DNA of 64,000 nt. Source: Chlamydia serpentis. Its GTDB lineage: Bacteria; Chlamydiota; Chlamydiia; Chlamydiales; Chlamydiaceae. Shown in pieces: positions 31,544-39,816 of the stretch (the stretch's first letter is position 1; every line of letters begins with the position of its first letter). The translations under genes and the position numbers were made by a program. Below the pieces are notes generated by a model. That model was given only the letters and a program-made list of their open reading frames with translations. It made no database searches and was not told the DNA's origin. The stretch lies in contig NZ_LT993738.1 in NCBI RefSeq assembly GCF_900239945.1, positions 868,001 to 932,000 of the forward strand. Direction: 5' to 3'.

Positions 31544-32067
31544 TTAAGAAGAAAAAGCGCAGCTTTTTGCTTATGGAATTGCTGATGACATTTACTTTGA
31601 TAGCGCTACTATTAGGAACATTAGGCTTTTGGTATCGAAAAATTTATTCTGTGCAACAGCGTAAAGAACGCATTTATAAACTTTATATAGAAGAAAGCCG
31701 AGCATATAAGCAATTGCGGACGCTATTTAGTATGTCTTTGTCTTCATATCCTCAGGAACCTGGATCATTATTTTCCTTAACTTTTGATCGGGAAGTCTAT
31801 AAAGATCCTAAACTAGCAGGCGTGGTAGGAGCCTCTCTTTATCATGACACCAAAGAACGCAGCCTTGAACTTCGTATTTATAATGTTAAGGAGCCTTCAT
31901 ATTTTGAAACACAGCTTTTGCTATCCGACATCACGAATGTTATAATTGCATATCAGAAAAATCCCGATGTTGACAAACTACCTACGAAAGTTGCTTTAAC
32001 CATAACACGGGAACCTAAAGCATATCCGCCTCGGGTTTTGATGTATCAATTTGCTCTTGGGAAGTAG
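31522..32067 (+). CDS. Minor pseudopilin-like protein (CT567 family)
   Basis: From ATG 31522 the product is 181 residues (ATG 31528 is equally possible). The leader has four lysines (VKKKKRS) and the helix FLLMELLMTFTLIALLLG, again with Glu at +5 and no Gly before the cut site. The length and beta-rich C-terminal part suggest a GspJ-type minor pseudopilin, but this is position-based inference. It overlaps the upstream gene by 22 bases and the downstream start lies 7 bases after its stop. Confidence 0.72.
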   Translation: MLMCSSIVKKKKRSFLLMELLMTFTLIALLLGTLGFWYRKIYSVQQRKERIYKLYIEESRAYKQLRTLFSMSLSSYPQEPGSLFSLTFDREVYKDPKLAGVVGASLYHDTKERSLELRIYNVKEPSYFETQLLLSDITNVIIAYQKNPDVDKLPTKVALTITREPKAYPPRVLMYQFALGK

Positions 32068-32074
32068 TAAGTCT

Positions 32075-33079
32075 ATGCAACCCTATATCTTCACTTTATT
32101 ATGTCTAACATCATTGGTCTCTTTGGTAGCTTTTGATGCTGCTAATGCACGTAAACGTTGTGTATGTGCTCAAATGATAGAACGTAGTGAGAACTTTTTG
32201 TCTATAAAGCGCTCTGCTTGTGCGGAGATAGAATATCAAGAAAGATCACGACAGACCTCTGCAATTGAAAAGATTTCCAAAGATAATGGGAAGGTGACAC
32301 CAAATCAGATTGCAAAAGTGATCACTAAAAAAAAGCAAAAATATCGTTTATTGCAGGTTCCTTTCACAAGACCTCCCAATAATTCGCGCTATAATCTTTA
32401 TAGTTTACTTAGTGAAGCTCCTGAGCAATATAGTAATAAGACTTCATGGTATTCCATTTTTGTTCGATTACTCCGACATGTCTATGTAGACACTGGGAAT
32501 GTTCCTCCTGGATCTGAGTATCTCGTTACTGACGCCTTGATTAGTAAAAAAGAAGAAATTATAGAGGGAGGACCTAAGCTTGGTCCCGACATCATTGAAA
32601 CCTTAACATTGCCCGGTAAGGAAGCTGAGATTCTTTATAAGATGCTGAAAGGATCTTCAACTTCTCAGCCTTTATTAAATTTTTTGCACTATGAAGAGAA
32701 GAACTTAAATCAGTGTAAGTTAAACCTCATTTTCATGGACCCTTTACTTTTGGAAGCCGTTATAGATCATCCTGCTGCCTATCAGGAAATTTCATTACTC
32801 CGCGAAGGGATTTGGGAAGCAGTGAAGCGTCAAGAACATGCAATCCAAGAACATGGACAAGCTGCAGCTTTAGAACTTTTCAAAACAAGAACAGATTTCC
32901 GTTTAGAGTTAAGAGACAAAATGCAATTGCTTCTTAGTCGCTATGACTTACTTCCTATATTGAATAAAAAAATGTTCGATTATACTTTGGGAAGTACTGG
33001 CGATTACCTATTTTTAGTAGATCCAGATAGTAAGGCAATTTCTCGATGTCGTTGCCCTTCAAAGAGAATTAAATTATAA
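32075..33079 (+). CDS. Unknown exported protein of the T2S cluster (CT566 family)
   Basis: From ATG 32075 the product is 334 residues, starting with a hydrophobic segment (YIFTLLCLTSLVSLVAF). A TTG at 32051 would extend it into the previous gene. The leader has no basic cluster and no prepilin motif. The remainder is mixed charged with helical C-terminal parts (KLNLIFMDPLLLEAVI). As the last gene of the cluster it could hold the place of GspK or a GspL/M-like assembly partner. I see no direct family match. Confidence 0.68.
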   Translation: MQPYIFTLLCLTSLVSLVAFDAANARKRCVCAQMIERSENFLSIKRSACAEIEYQERSRQTSAIEKISKDNGKVTPNQIAKVITKKKQKYRLLQVPFTRPPNNSRYNLYSLLSEAPEQYSNKTSWYSIFVRLLRHVYVDTGNVPPGSEYLVTDALISKKEEIIEGGPKLGPDIIETLTLPGKEAEILYKMLKGSSTSQPLLNFLHYEEKNLNQCKLNLIFMDPLLLEAVIDHPAAYQEISLLREGIWEAVKRQEHAIQEHGQAAALELFKTRTDFRLELRDKMQLLLSRYDLLPILNKKMFDYTLGSTGDYLFLVDPDSKAISRCRCPSKRIKL

Positions 33080-33165
33080 TTTAATTTTGTGATTCATTTT
33101 AAATAGTTTTTTTTGATAATTGTGTTAATAAGTATGCAATAAAAAATATTTCTATAGGTAGGACC

Positions 33166-33642
33166 ATGGTAGACGAGACCCCCAAAGAGAACTCCTCCAA
33201 GAAATCGTCCTCACAATTTGACTCTTTAAAACGTAAGGTTAAAGATTTAAACTCGAATCCTAAAGTAGGAAAATGGAAGAAGTTTCTTTCTCATCGAGCT
33301 TGTGAAACTATCGGTGGCTGTTTAGTTCTTGTTGGTATTGTTGCTGATTTTATTTCTTGGGTGGGTGGGCTATTTGTCGCTTGCGGTTTAGTTTTAGGTT
33401 TTCATGTTGAATTTCGTAAAATGTTAAGTAACTTACAAAACTATTCCATGGCTAACGGTCCTATTAAGAATGCGATTCTCTGTGGCTTAATTTTATTTTT
33501 TATCTTAAGTATTCCCTCTTTTGCTGTTTCCTTTATAGTCCTCTGCGTTATCCTGTCCTTCATTACAACAGCTCCGTCATGCTCTACATGTTCTAAAGAT
33601 CATTGCGATAGGCATCAGGATTCTTCTAATAAACCCTCTTAA
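33166..33642 (+). CDS. Predicted inclusion-membrane protein (CT565 family)
   Basis: The 158-residue protein starts at ATG 33166 behind AGGTAGG. A lysine/serine-rich, signal-free N-terminus of about 48 residues is followed by two paired hydrophobic segments (about 49-82 and 103-136) separated by a short polar loop. That bilobed pattern is characteristic of Inc proteins, which are secreted by T3S into the inclusion membrane. The cysteine- and histidine-rich tail (CSTCSKDHCDRH) is unusual and could bind metal. It is 86 bases downstream of the CT566-like gene and followed by a hairpin. Confidence 0.75.
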   Translation: MVDETPKENSSKKSSSQFDSLKRKVKDLNSNPKVGKWKKFLSHRACETIGGCLVLVGIVADFISWVGGLFVACGLVLGFHVEFRKMLSNLQNYSMANGPIKNAILCGLILFFILSIPSFAVSFIVLCVILSFITTAPSCSTCSKDHCDRHQDSSNKPS

Positions 33643-33659
33643 AACTTGCTCCTTCTCTA

Positions 33660-33700
33660 AAGGCAAATGTTGAAGCTCTCCTTGCTTCAGCCCTTGCCTT
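33660..33700 (+). terminator. Nested stem-loop after the Inc-type gene
   Basis: AAGGCAA (33660-33666) pairs with TTGCCTT (33694-33700). Inside it TGAAGC (33671-33676) pairs with GCTTCA (33684-33689). GTTTTAG follows. It lies 17 bases after the stop at 33642, so it probably ends transcription of the T2S/Inc strand before the convergent T3S genes. Confidence 0.55.
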
Positions 33701-33870
33701 GTTTTAGAAATATCTTCAGGTTTCGATTCAGTCAATTAACCCCGTCTTAAATAAACGTCTCCCAAAAATGATAGGTGTTTTCGTTTCATCAATGATAGGA
33801 AATACAGATATATCGTAAAAACGTTTAGGTAATGCTCTTCAGTAAAAGATCTAAAAAATATAAGGGGCGA

Positions 33871-34740
33871 TTAGAGTATTTGAGGGCTTGAACCAAGGAG
33901 CATAATCGGAGCTTCTTTAAACCAAGCAAGAGTAAAGTAATCGATTTGCTTAATGATAAACCACCAAGCAAGAGTTAAGAAAAGAAGGCCCATGAAAGCC
34001 TTCAGAGCAGAAAGTAGATAAATCACTTGGACTTGGGGTGCCATACGATTAATAATGCCTAAGAATAGATCTGACATTAACATAGCTAGAGCTGCGGGAG
34101 CACTGAGCTGTATAGTCATAATAAGACAAAGCTGGCACATTTTGATGATCGTGATCCATATTGGAGCATGTAAGCTCATCATCTCGTTAGGGAAAAAGCT
34201 ATGAATTGGGATAACTTCAAGAGTTTGTAGTAGTAGAGAAATTACAATGCGATGGCCACCTACTAACCAGAAAACAATGGTCACGAAATAGTGGTATAAA
34301 ATTCCATGGGGAGAAGTTTGCTCAATCGAGATGAGAGAGGTAGCACCTTCTAACCCTTGAATCCCTTGTTGGTTAGTAATAAAAGATCCTGCAGATTGCG
34401 CAGCATAAAAGGGAAAAGCTAAAATAAAACCAATTACGATTCCAATGATCATCTCTTTGATGAGTAGAATATAGAAAAGATTGTTATCGGTGTAATTCGC
34501 AATCTGAGTATCTGCAAGAACTTTGGGAAAGATTACTGCGAGCCATGAAAGTCCTATACCAATTTTAATAGGAGAGGGAAAAAGCTTTGCTCCTAGGAAT
34601 GGAGCTACAGCAAAAATAGGGAGGAGTCGTGCCAATAAAAGTAGAAAAACAGACCAAACATATGCAGGAGGACGTTGGAAGATATAATCTAAGTATGCAG
34701 AACCTAGGTTGGAAACGAGCTCAGGTAGAGAAATTCCCAT
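33871..34740 (-). CDS. sctT: T3S export apparatus protein SctT (CdsT/YscT)
   Basis: The 289-residue protein starts at ATG 34740 (MGISLPELVSNLG), 7 bases after sctS. An upstream start at 34788 would overlap sctS. At least six hydrophobic segments and the motif LPIFAVAPFLGAKLFP, plus the GFILAFPFYAAQSAG region, match the SctT/FliR family. It forms the core export gate with SctR and SctS in the inner membrane. Confidence 0.93.
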   Translation of the reverse strand: MGISLPELVSNLGSAYLDYIFQRPPAYVWSVFLLLLARLLPIFAVAPFLGAKLFPSPIKIGIGLSWLAVIFPKVLADTQIANYTDNNLFYILLIKEMIIGIVIGFILAFPFYAAQSAGSFITNQQGIQGLEGATSLISIEQTSPHGILYHYFVTIVFWLVGGHRIVISLLLQTLEVIPIHSFFPNEMMSLHAPIWITIIKMCQLCLIMTIQLSAPAALAMLMSDLFLGIINRMAPQVQVIYLLSALKAFMGLLFLTLAWWFIIKQIDYFTLAWFKEAPIMLLGSSPQIL

Positions 34741-34747
34741 AAACTCT

Positions 34748-35035
34748 TTATTTCCATTTGTAAAAGTTTTGGAAAATCTGACTTGCAAAGCGTAGGATCA
34801 TGTTACTTAACCATCCTCCAGAGATCATTAAAGTACCGAAGATCACCACAAGCTTCACAGCAAAAGCAAAGGTTTGCTCTTGAATTTGAGTTGCTGCTTG
34901 AAAAATCGCCACCATAATCCCTACTATCGAAGCTAAGATAATAGGAGGTGCTGAAACAATTAGAATAAGTAGTAATGACTGATAAGAATATTCAAAAAGA
35001 ACAGACTTGAAACTAGTTGCGAAGAAAGTTAACAC
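34748..35035 (-). CDS. sctS: T3S export apparatus protein SctS (CdsS/YscS)
   Basis: The 95-residue protein starts at GTG 35035 with AAGGA 8 bases upstream. Two membrane helices flank the family motif SAPPIILASIVGIMVAIFQAATQIQEQTFAF, shared with FliQ. It is a component of the export gate between SctR and SctT. The sctR stop lies 11 bases upstream and sctT follows at once. Confidence 0.95.
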   Translation of the reverse strand: MLTFFATSFKSVLFEYSYQSLLLILIVSAPPIILASIVGIMVAIFQAATQIQEQTFAFAVKLVVIFGTLMISGGWLSNMILRFASQIFQNFYKWK

Positions 35036-35046
35036 GGCATGTGTCC

Positions 35047-35958
35047 TTATTTAAAGCTGATCATAAGCCCTTGGAGCAGTAATGTCCATCCATCTACCAT
35101 TACCACTAGAAGTAATTTTAAAGGTAATGAGATCGATAGCGGTGATAACATCATCATCTGCATTGCTACAAGAACGTTAGCAGTCACTAAGTCAATAACG
35201 AAGAAAGGTAAATAGATCAAAACACCAATTTCAAAAGCATTTTTTATTTGTCCCATAATAAAAGCGGGAATAATAATTACAAAATCCGATGCTGTAAGAT
35301 TTTCGCGGATTTCCGTAGGAAATGTCTTTTGTGAAATCTTATAAAAACTTTGAATTTGTGCTTTTGGAGTATTGCGAATTAAGAACGAACGTAAGGGCTC
35401 TTTAGATTTATTTAAAGCCACAAAAACTGTTTCCGCACCTTCTGCAGTGAATAAACTTTGGGGAATCTTATTAGCTTCAATTTCCTGCTTTGCATCTTTG
35501 TACATGGCGACCCCAGTCGGAAACATTACATAAATAGATAGGATAAGAGCAATGCCATTAAGGACTTGACTGGGGGGTGTTTGCTGTACTCCTAGAGCGT
35601 TACGCAGTAAGACTAAGGTAATGATGATCTTTAAATATGAAGTTAGCAACATTACGAGGAATGGTGAAAGGGCTAAGAAAATTAAGATGACAGCTTGAGT
35701 TGTGATGTCAGGGTAAGTATCTGAGAAACTTCCATCCGAAAGGTGTTCTCTAGGGAGAACGTCATCAGCAGATACAGGGGGCATATATGAGGGTGCAGGT
35801 GGAACAGGTTTTACTACTGTAACAGGAGTAGGAGGAGCTGCTGGAGGTGTAGGCTGACAACGCGAAGGACAGGAGTTTTCATATAGGTTTATATCGCCAA
35901 AACACCATGATGCACTAAATATAAAGAGACAAAGTACAACTCGGGAAATAGATCGCAT
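35047..35958 (-). CDS. sctR: T3S export apparatus protein SctR (CdsR/YscR)
   Basis: The 303-residue protein has a signal peptide (VVLCLFIFSASWCFG), then a proline-rich stretch of about 40 residues (PTPPAAPPTPVTVV) and the FliP-type core: MLLTSYLKIIITLVLLRNALGVQQTPPSQVLNGIAL and a C-terminal FVIDLVTANVLVAMQMMMLSP. SctR forms the pentameric base of the export gate. The proline-rich N-terminal extension is a chlamydial trait. sctL ends 14 bases upstream. Confidence 0.95.
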   Translation of the reverse strand: MRSISRVVLCLFIFSASWCFGDINLYENSCPSRCQPTPPAAPPTPVTVVKPVPPAPSYMPPVSADDVLPREHLSDGSFSDTYPDITTQAVILIFLALSPFLVMLLTSYLKIIITLVLLRNALGVQQTPPSQVLNGIALILSIYVMFPTGVAMYKDAKQEIEANKIPQSLFTAEGAETVFVALNKSKEPLRSFLIRNTPKAQIQSFYKISQKTFPTEIRENLTASDFVIIIPAFIMGQIKNAFEIGVLIYLPFFVIDLVTANVLVAMQMMMLSPLSISLPLKLLLVVMVDGWTLLLQGLMISFK

Positions 35959-35972
35959 AATAGTGAATACCT

Positions 35973-36671
35973 TTATTCTTTCTTATCCTGAGCTTTAGAG
36001 GAGGGAGAATCCGTGGATGATGGAGTATCAGGATATTCGTCTGTAGGATCCTTCAACTTTAGTATAGTAGAGAATGCTTTTTCTAGCGCATCTAATTGTA
36101 CGTCAAGTTGGGCGTTAACGATTCCTGCTTCTGTCTCGATAATGCAACCTCCGGGAGCTACATCAGATTTTGCTGTTAGAATCAAAGCATCTGCATACTC
36201 TACGATTTTCTTAAACTCAGGACGGCTTTTCTCAACAAGAGGCAGGTCCTTGGGATTGACATGAATGAGAATGTTCTTATTTTGAGTGAGGTCTTTGAGT
36301 GCTTGAGAAATAATAGAAACGATAGTTTCAGGATGCGTTTCAAGTTCTTTCCCGATGATCTTTTTTACACTAGCAATTGCTAAGGGAACCAAGGCTTCTC
36401 GTACCTTAGTGCGCAGGTTTTTTGTTTCTTCTTGTAAAAAAGCAATTTGCTGGCTCCAGGATTCAGCACCCTCTTTCAATCCCTGTTCTTTAGCTTCTTG
36501 GCGAATATGAATACATTCTTCTTCAGTCTGTGCTAAATAAGCTTTGCTGTCAGCTTTTGTTGTTTCTAATAGCTCTTTAGCATCCAAGAAAGCAGAGAAA
36601 GCTTCGGGAGATAAAACCTTCTTATTCGGGGAGATATCATCGTTTTTAAAAATTAAGCTGAAAAACTTCAT
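35973..36671 (-). CDS. sctL: T3S ATPase stator SctL (CdsL/YscL)
   Basis: The 232-residue protein has a coiled-coil N-terminal half (about 45-110) rich in Glu/Lys and a FliH/V-ATPase subunit E-like C-terminal domain (ALVPLAIASVKKIIGKELETHP, DVAPGGCIIETEAGIVNAQLD). It should hold the SctN ATPase at the sorting platform. The C-terminus is a Ser/Pro/Asp tail. It starts 133 bases after the sctK-like gene, the largest gap in this T3S run. Confidence 0.9.
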   Translation of the reverse strand: MKFFSLIFKNDDISPNKKVLSPEAFSAFLDAKELLETTKADSKAYLAQTEEECIHIRQEAKEQGLKEGAESWSQQIAFLQEETKNLRTKVREALVPLAIASVKKIIGKELETHPETIVSIISQALKDLTQNKNILIHVNPKDLPLVEKSRPEFKKIVEYADALILTAKSDVAPGGCIIETEAGIVNAQLDVQLDALEKAFSTILKLKDPTDEYPDTPSSTDSPSSKAQDKKE

Positions 36672-36765
36672 CTTTATATGGCATTAGTATCTTCGAGAGT
36701 TAATCATCTGAAAAGAAAAATGCCGCTCCTTTTTATTGTGGTTTTATTTTTCTATACCTTGGACC

Positions 36766-36804
36766 AAGCTAAATTTTGTCAATCATAGAGACTTGATTTA
36801 GCTT
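36766..36804 (-). repeat. Inverted repeat just past the sctK-like gene
   Basis: AAGCTAAAT (36766-36774) and ATTTAGCTT (36796-36804) are perfect complements with a 21-base spacer that holds a smaller TCAA/TTGA pairing. It abuts the stop codon at 36805 in the minus direction. No T run follows, so it may be a processing site, RNA stabiliser or weak terminator that changes sctL levels relative to sctJ. Confidence 0.45.
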
Positions 36805-37638
36805 TTACTTTATTAAGATCTTCATACATTGTTCTAGGCGGAACTTAAAATATTCAACATAAGGATGCTCAAGTTCCTCTTTTAAAGTTTGCTCAATAAC
36901 ATACGCACGGCCAACATCCAACCTACGTAGAAAATACCATAGAAAAGAGGCGTTTTCTTTTGTTAAAGCCTTACCTAGAAACTCTAGTCCTTGTTTATGA
37001 ATGAATTGCCGCAATTCCAGGTCACTACTCCAAGAAGTAAGAAAATTCGTGGTTTTTAAATGCTTCATAGGATGAGATTGGCAGTACGCAAGAAATAATT
37101 TCTCTGTAGGATTAAGAACACTCTTCACTTTTTCAATAACAACTTTATCCAAGACATTTTTTAACTCTTTAGCAATGGAGTATAAACCTAAGCAATTGAT
37201 CAAAGTGATTTTTAAGGGACCTGTGTAGTAAAGTATAGCATTTGCTGAGGATGCAGGCAGGAAGATTTCTTCTGTAATTCCAAGGGGGCGGATCTTCTTA
37301 CTTAACATATCTAGGAGATAAAATGCGCCAAAAGGCGCGCAACGACGCTTTGCTACGGGGATCCCTGACAATAGAGGAAGGACTTCTTGAACCAAAAGAT
37401 CCGGTAACCACGATAATAATTGACTTTGGATTTCTAGAGGGAAATCTTTCATAGCTGTGGCAATCCATGAAGGATGAACCGTGGGTAACCAACTCAGGGT
37501 AAAAGACAAAGATTTTAAAGGAATATCCTGAGGATGAGGAGATTTAATAAGAAGATCCTTGGGAAGAAATCGTGAGAGATCATCTTCCTTTGAGTGCTTG
37601 ATCAAGATGTCCAGAGTTCCGAAAGTGTTCGCAGTCAC
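36805..37638 (-). CDS. Probable T3S sorting-platform protein, SctK position (CT560 family)
   Basis: The 277-residue protein starts at GTG 37638, sharing one base with the sctJ stop. It is helical, with no signal peptide or membrane segment, and no family motif that I can name. The order sctJ - this gene - sctL matches yscJ-yscK-yscL in Yersinia, where YscK joins the ATPase complex to the basal body. SctK proteins diverge strongly, so the assignment is positional. Confidence 0.75.
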   Translation of the reverse strand: MTANTFGTLDILIKHSKEDDLSRFLPKDLLIKSPHPQDIPLKSLSFTLSWLPTVHPSWIATAMKDFPLEIQSQLLSWLPDLLVQEVLPLLSGIPVAKRRCAPFGAFYLLDMLSKKIRPLGITEEIFLPASSANAILYYTGPLKITLINCLGLYSIAKELKNVLDKVVIEKVKSVLNPTEKLFLAYCQSHPMKHLKTTNFLTSWSSDLELRQFIHKQGLEFLGKALTKENASFLWYFLRRLDVGRAYVIEQTLKEELEHPYVEYFKFRLEQCMKILIK

Positions 37639-38654
37639 TAGGCGTCCTCAGTTTCATTGCTTCCTTCTGGAGCATCTTTATCTGCAGGAGCCTTATCATT
37701 AGGTTCAACACCTTTATTTCCAGCAGGTTGATCTAAGCCTTCCTTGTTTTCTTGCTTATCCTTGTCACTAGGAGAACCCTCTACTTTCTTGGCTTCTAAG
37801 GAAGTTTTTGTATAAGGGGCGGGATTGAAAAATCCTTTTGCACCTCCCAACGTCATAATAAGAGTATGTGTTTTCCAAATTACCCAAAGAAGACCGCAAG
37901 AAATTACAAATAGAATGAGAATCAAACAATAGAAAACGAAACGAAATTTGCTAAGAGAAGATTTAGCAAGAATAATACCCCAGACAGATACATAATCAAT
38001 TTCTTCTGTTAATCCCCAAGGACCATTAATCGTTATATCACTATAAGCAGCACGGTCACTAACCACAGATACATTCTCTGGAACAAGTCCTGGTACAGCA
38101 CTTGCTACAAGTCTCTTGATTTTGGAAACCATAATACTATTGGGATTATCTAGAACTCCGCGATGTTTAATATAAACAGAAGCTGTTAAAGGAAGGTGTT
38201 CTTCATTTTCTGTAGTGAAGGAAATTTGAACAGAGGCGTCAACGATTCCGTCCATTTTTCTAATCGTAGAGGCCATTTGTTCAGATAGGCCTTCTTGATA
38301 ACGAATCTTTTCTTGTAATTCCGAGGGAACAAGACCTTGTTTTGCAAAAAGATCTAAGAGACTTGTTCCTTTCATACGCGGTAAGCCTGCTTGGTTCAAA
38401 ATTGCTAGAGCTTCTGTGATTTGTGCTGATGGGACCGCGATATCCCACATTTGTTCAGAAGCTGCTCCAGCTGTAGATGCAGCGGCTTGAGGTAGTTTTT
38501 GGGCAGCCACCCCTTTACTTACTAAAAGAACCACAATTTCATTGGCTTCTCTGCCAGGCAGGCCATGTACAATCAAAGACCTGCTGTTGCAACCCGTGCA
38601 ACACAGGGAAGTCATTAAAAAGAAAAAGCACAAAGAAATAGATCGACGAAACAT
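37638..38654 (-). CDS. sctJ: T3S inner-ring lipoprotein SctJ (CdsJ/YscJ)
   Basis: The 338-residue protein has a lipoprotein signal (MFRRSISLCFFFLMTSLCCTGC) and two ring-building domains: LIVHGLPGREANEIVVLLVSKG, and the second beginning near residue 115 (QEGLSEQMASTIRKMDGIVDA). A membrane helix lies at about 237-258. A long, acidic, proline-rich cytoplasmic tail (about residues 280-338) follows and is much longer than in Yersinia. It is the first gene of the minus-strand T3S run, behind AAGG. Confidence 0.94.
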   Translation of the reverse strand: MFRRSISLCFFFLMTSLCCTGCNSRSLIVHGLPGREANEIVVLLVSKGVAAQKLPQAAASTAGAASEQMWDIAVPSAQITEALAILNQAGLPRMKGTSLLDLFAKQGLVPSELQEKIRYQEGLSEQMASTIRKMDGIVDASVQISFTTENEEHLPLTASVYIKHRGVLDNPNSIMVSKIKRLVASAVPGLVPENVSVVSDRAAYSDITINGPWGLTEEIDYVSVWGIILAKSSLSKFRFVFYCLILILFVISCGLLWVIWKTHTLIMTLGGAKGFFNPAPYTKTSLEAKKVEGSPSDKDKQENKEGLDQPAGNKGVEPNDKAPADKDAPEGSNETEDA

Positions 38655-39290
38655 AATCCACGCATACCTTTTTATTCACCATAACAAAAGGTAGGATTAG
38701 TGCCAATCGCGAACGTAAAATGATAATAATTCTCTTCTTTTTGTGCAAGGCACGATACTAAAATATTATTTTATACCCCTAACTGCAGTGCAGTGTTGTC
38801 TTTATCAGAAGATTTTTTAAATAAATTACTTTGGGTTGCCCATAGTCCTGATATTTCCACTCCTTTTCTGGAGTCCACCTTAATATTTGTGTCTTATTTT
38901 TTAAAAAGTCTGATTTTAAAACTAGTTTGTAAAGATGTTTAAAATTCATGTTGTCTAGATCTTGCTTTACTAGAAACTACCTGTTTAAAACTGATTTAAC
39001 CTATCCTCTGAAGATCTATCATACATTGGTTGTGATAGTTCTAGAAGTTCTTAGTTTAAAAATAATCATCTTTATTATGTTTTTTGAACGGTCTTGGTGT
39101 CTATAGTTTCTGAAACAAGGTTTATTAACAGATATTATAATTTTATAGAGGTTGAGTTTTATTAACCAATGTATTAACATAATTGCTTTATATTCAGTCT
39201 GCTAGGTTCTATGAATGTAGAGAACAACTAAGTTGCTCCCCCTAGTAGAAATTGCTCTTTATTGTTTCTTTTTATTTTAAGGGGGAATTC
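38655..39290. other. Intergenic region between sctJ and the paralogous membrane-protein locus
   Basis: About 640 bases without an intact gene. The left part (38655-38940) should hold the sctJ promoter and shows no clear element. The middle (about 38943-39115) carries decayed family sequence, described separately. The right end (about 39205-39290) is a leader related to those of the downstream genes and ends in a CTTTATTGTTTCTTTTTATT block and AAGGGGG. Confidence 0.6.
38943..39115 (+). pseudogene. Decayed copy of the tandem small membrane-protein family
   Basis: Short blocks match the intact genes downstream in the same order: CTTTACTAGAAACTAC near 38963 (compare CTTTACTAGAAACTTC in the double gene), then CTATCATACATTGGTTG near 39015 and CTAGAAGTTCTTAGTTT near 39040 (compare CTAGAAATTCTTGGTTT). 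The frame between them is broken by stops and deletions. It is a relic of the conserved C-terminal module. Confidence 0.65.
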
Positions 39291-39779
39291 ATGATTATTC
39301 GACAGTTTCAAACTGCTCAAGAACTTAGTGATTGGGGGGAGTCAAGAGGTGTCAGTACCTGTTTCTGTTTAAAAGCAGGAGTTATCGTACGAGATTCTAA
39401 TTCCGGCAAGCTAGTATCACCTGGTTTAGACCTCACTTTACTACGAAGTAAACGCGTTAGCCCAACTTATCCTATTCTGGTTGGTCAGAGTATAATGACT
39501 CTTGTTGCTCATTTAGTATTTGTACTACCTATATTTGGTACGCTTGTTGGTGTTGGTAGAATGTGTGCTGTATGGGGTGTGAAAAGTGTCAAGGATTCCA
39601 TTGGTTTGAAAATTTATCATACATTCGTTGCTATTCTAGAAATTCTTGGTTTGGGAATACTGATGCTGACTTTAAAAATTCTGTTAGTCATTCTTGTTTC
39701 ACCCTTACTATGTTTTTCTTCTGGACGTGCTTGTTTAGCGAAACATCGGATATTAATTAGAGGTCCTCGGGCAATATAA
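39291..39779 (+). CDS. Small paralogous membrane protein A, Inc-like
   Basis: The 162-residue protein starts at ATG 39291 behind AAGGGGG. A polar N-terminus of about 65 residues (MIIRQFQTAQELSDWGESRG) has no signal peptide. Two hydrophobic segments follow: about 70-97, then a polar turn GRMCAVWGVK, and a long one at about 113-145 (FVAILEILGLGILMLTLKIL). A basic tail ends the protein. This two-lobed layout resembles Inc proteins. It is one of five copies of the same module within 3 kb. The N-terminal part diverges from its paralogues, while the last 70 residues are almost identical. Function unknown. Confidence 0.72.
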   Translation: MIIRQFQTAQELSDWGESRGVSTCFCLKAGVIVRDSNSGKLVSPGLDLTLLRSKRVSPTYPILVGQSIMTLVAHLVFVLPIFGTLVGVGRMCAVWGVKSVKDSIGLKIYHTFVAILEILGLGILMLTLKILLVILVSPLLCFSSGRACLAKHRILIRGPRAI

Positions 39780-39816
39780 TTAAATGATATTTATGTTTAA
39801 AAAATAAGGGGGTCTT

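Noticed and set aside
36013..36264. Plus-strand open frame opposite sctL
   Set aside because: It overlaps a well-supported T3S gene, has no ribosome site and no recognisable features.
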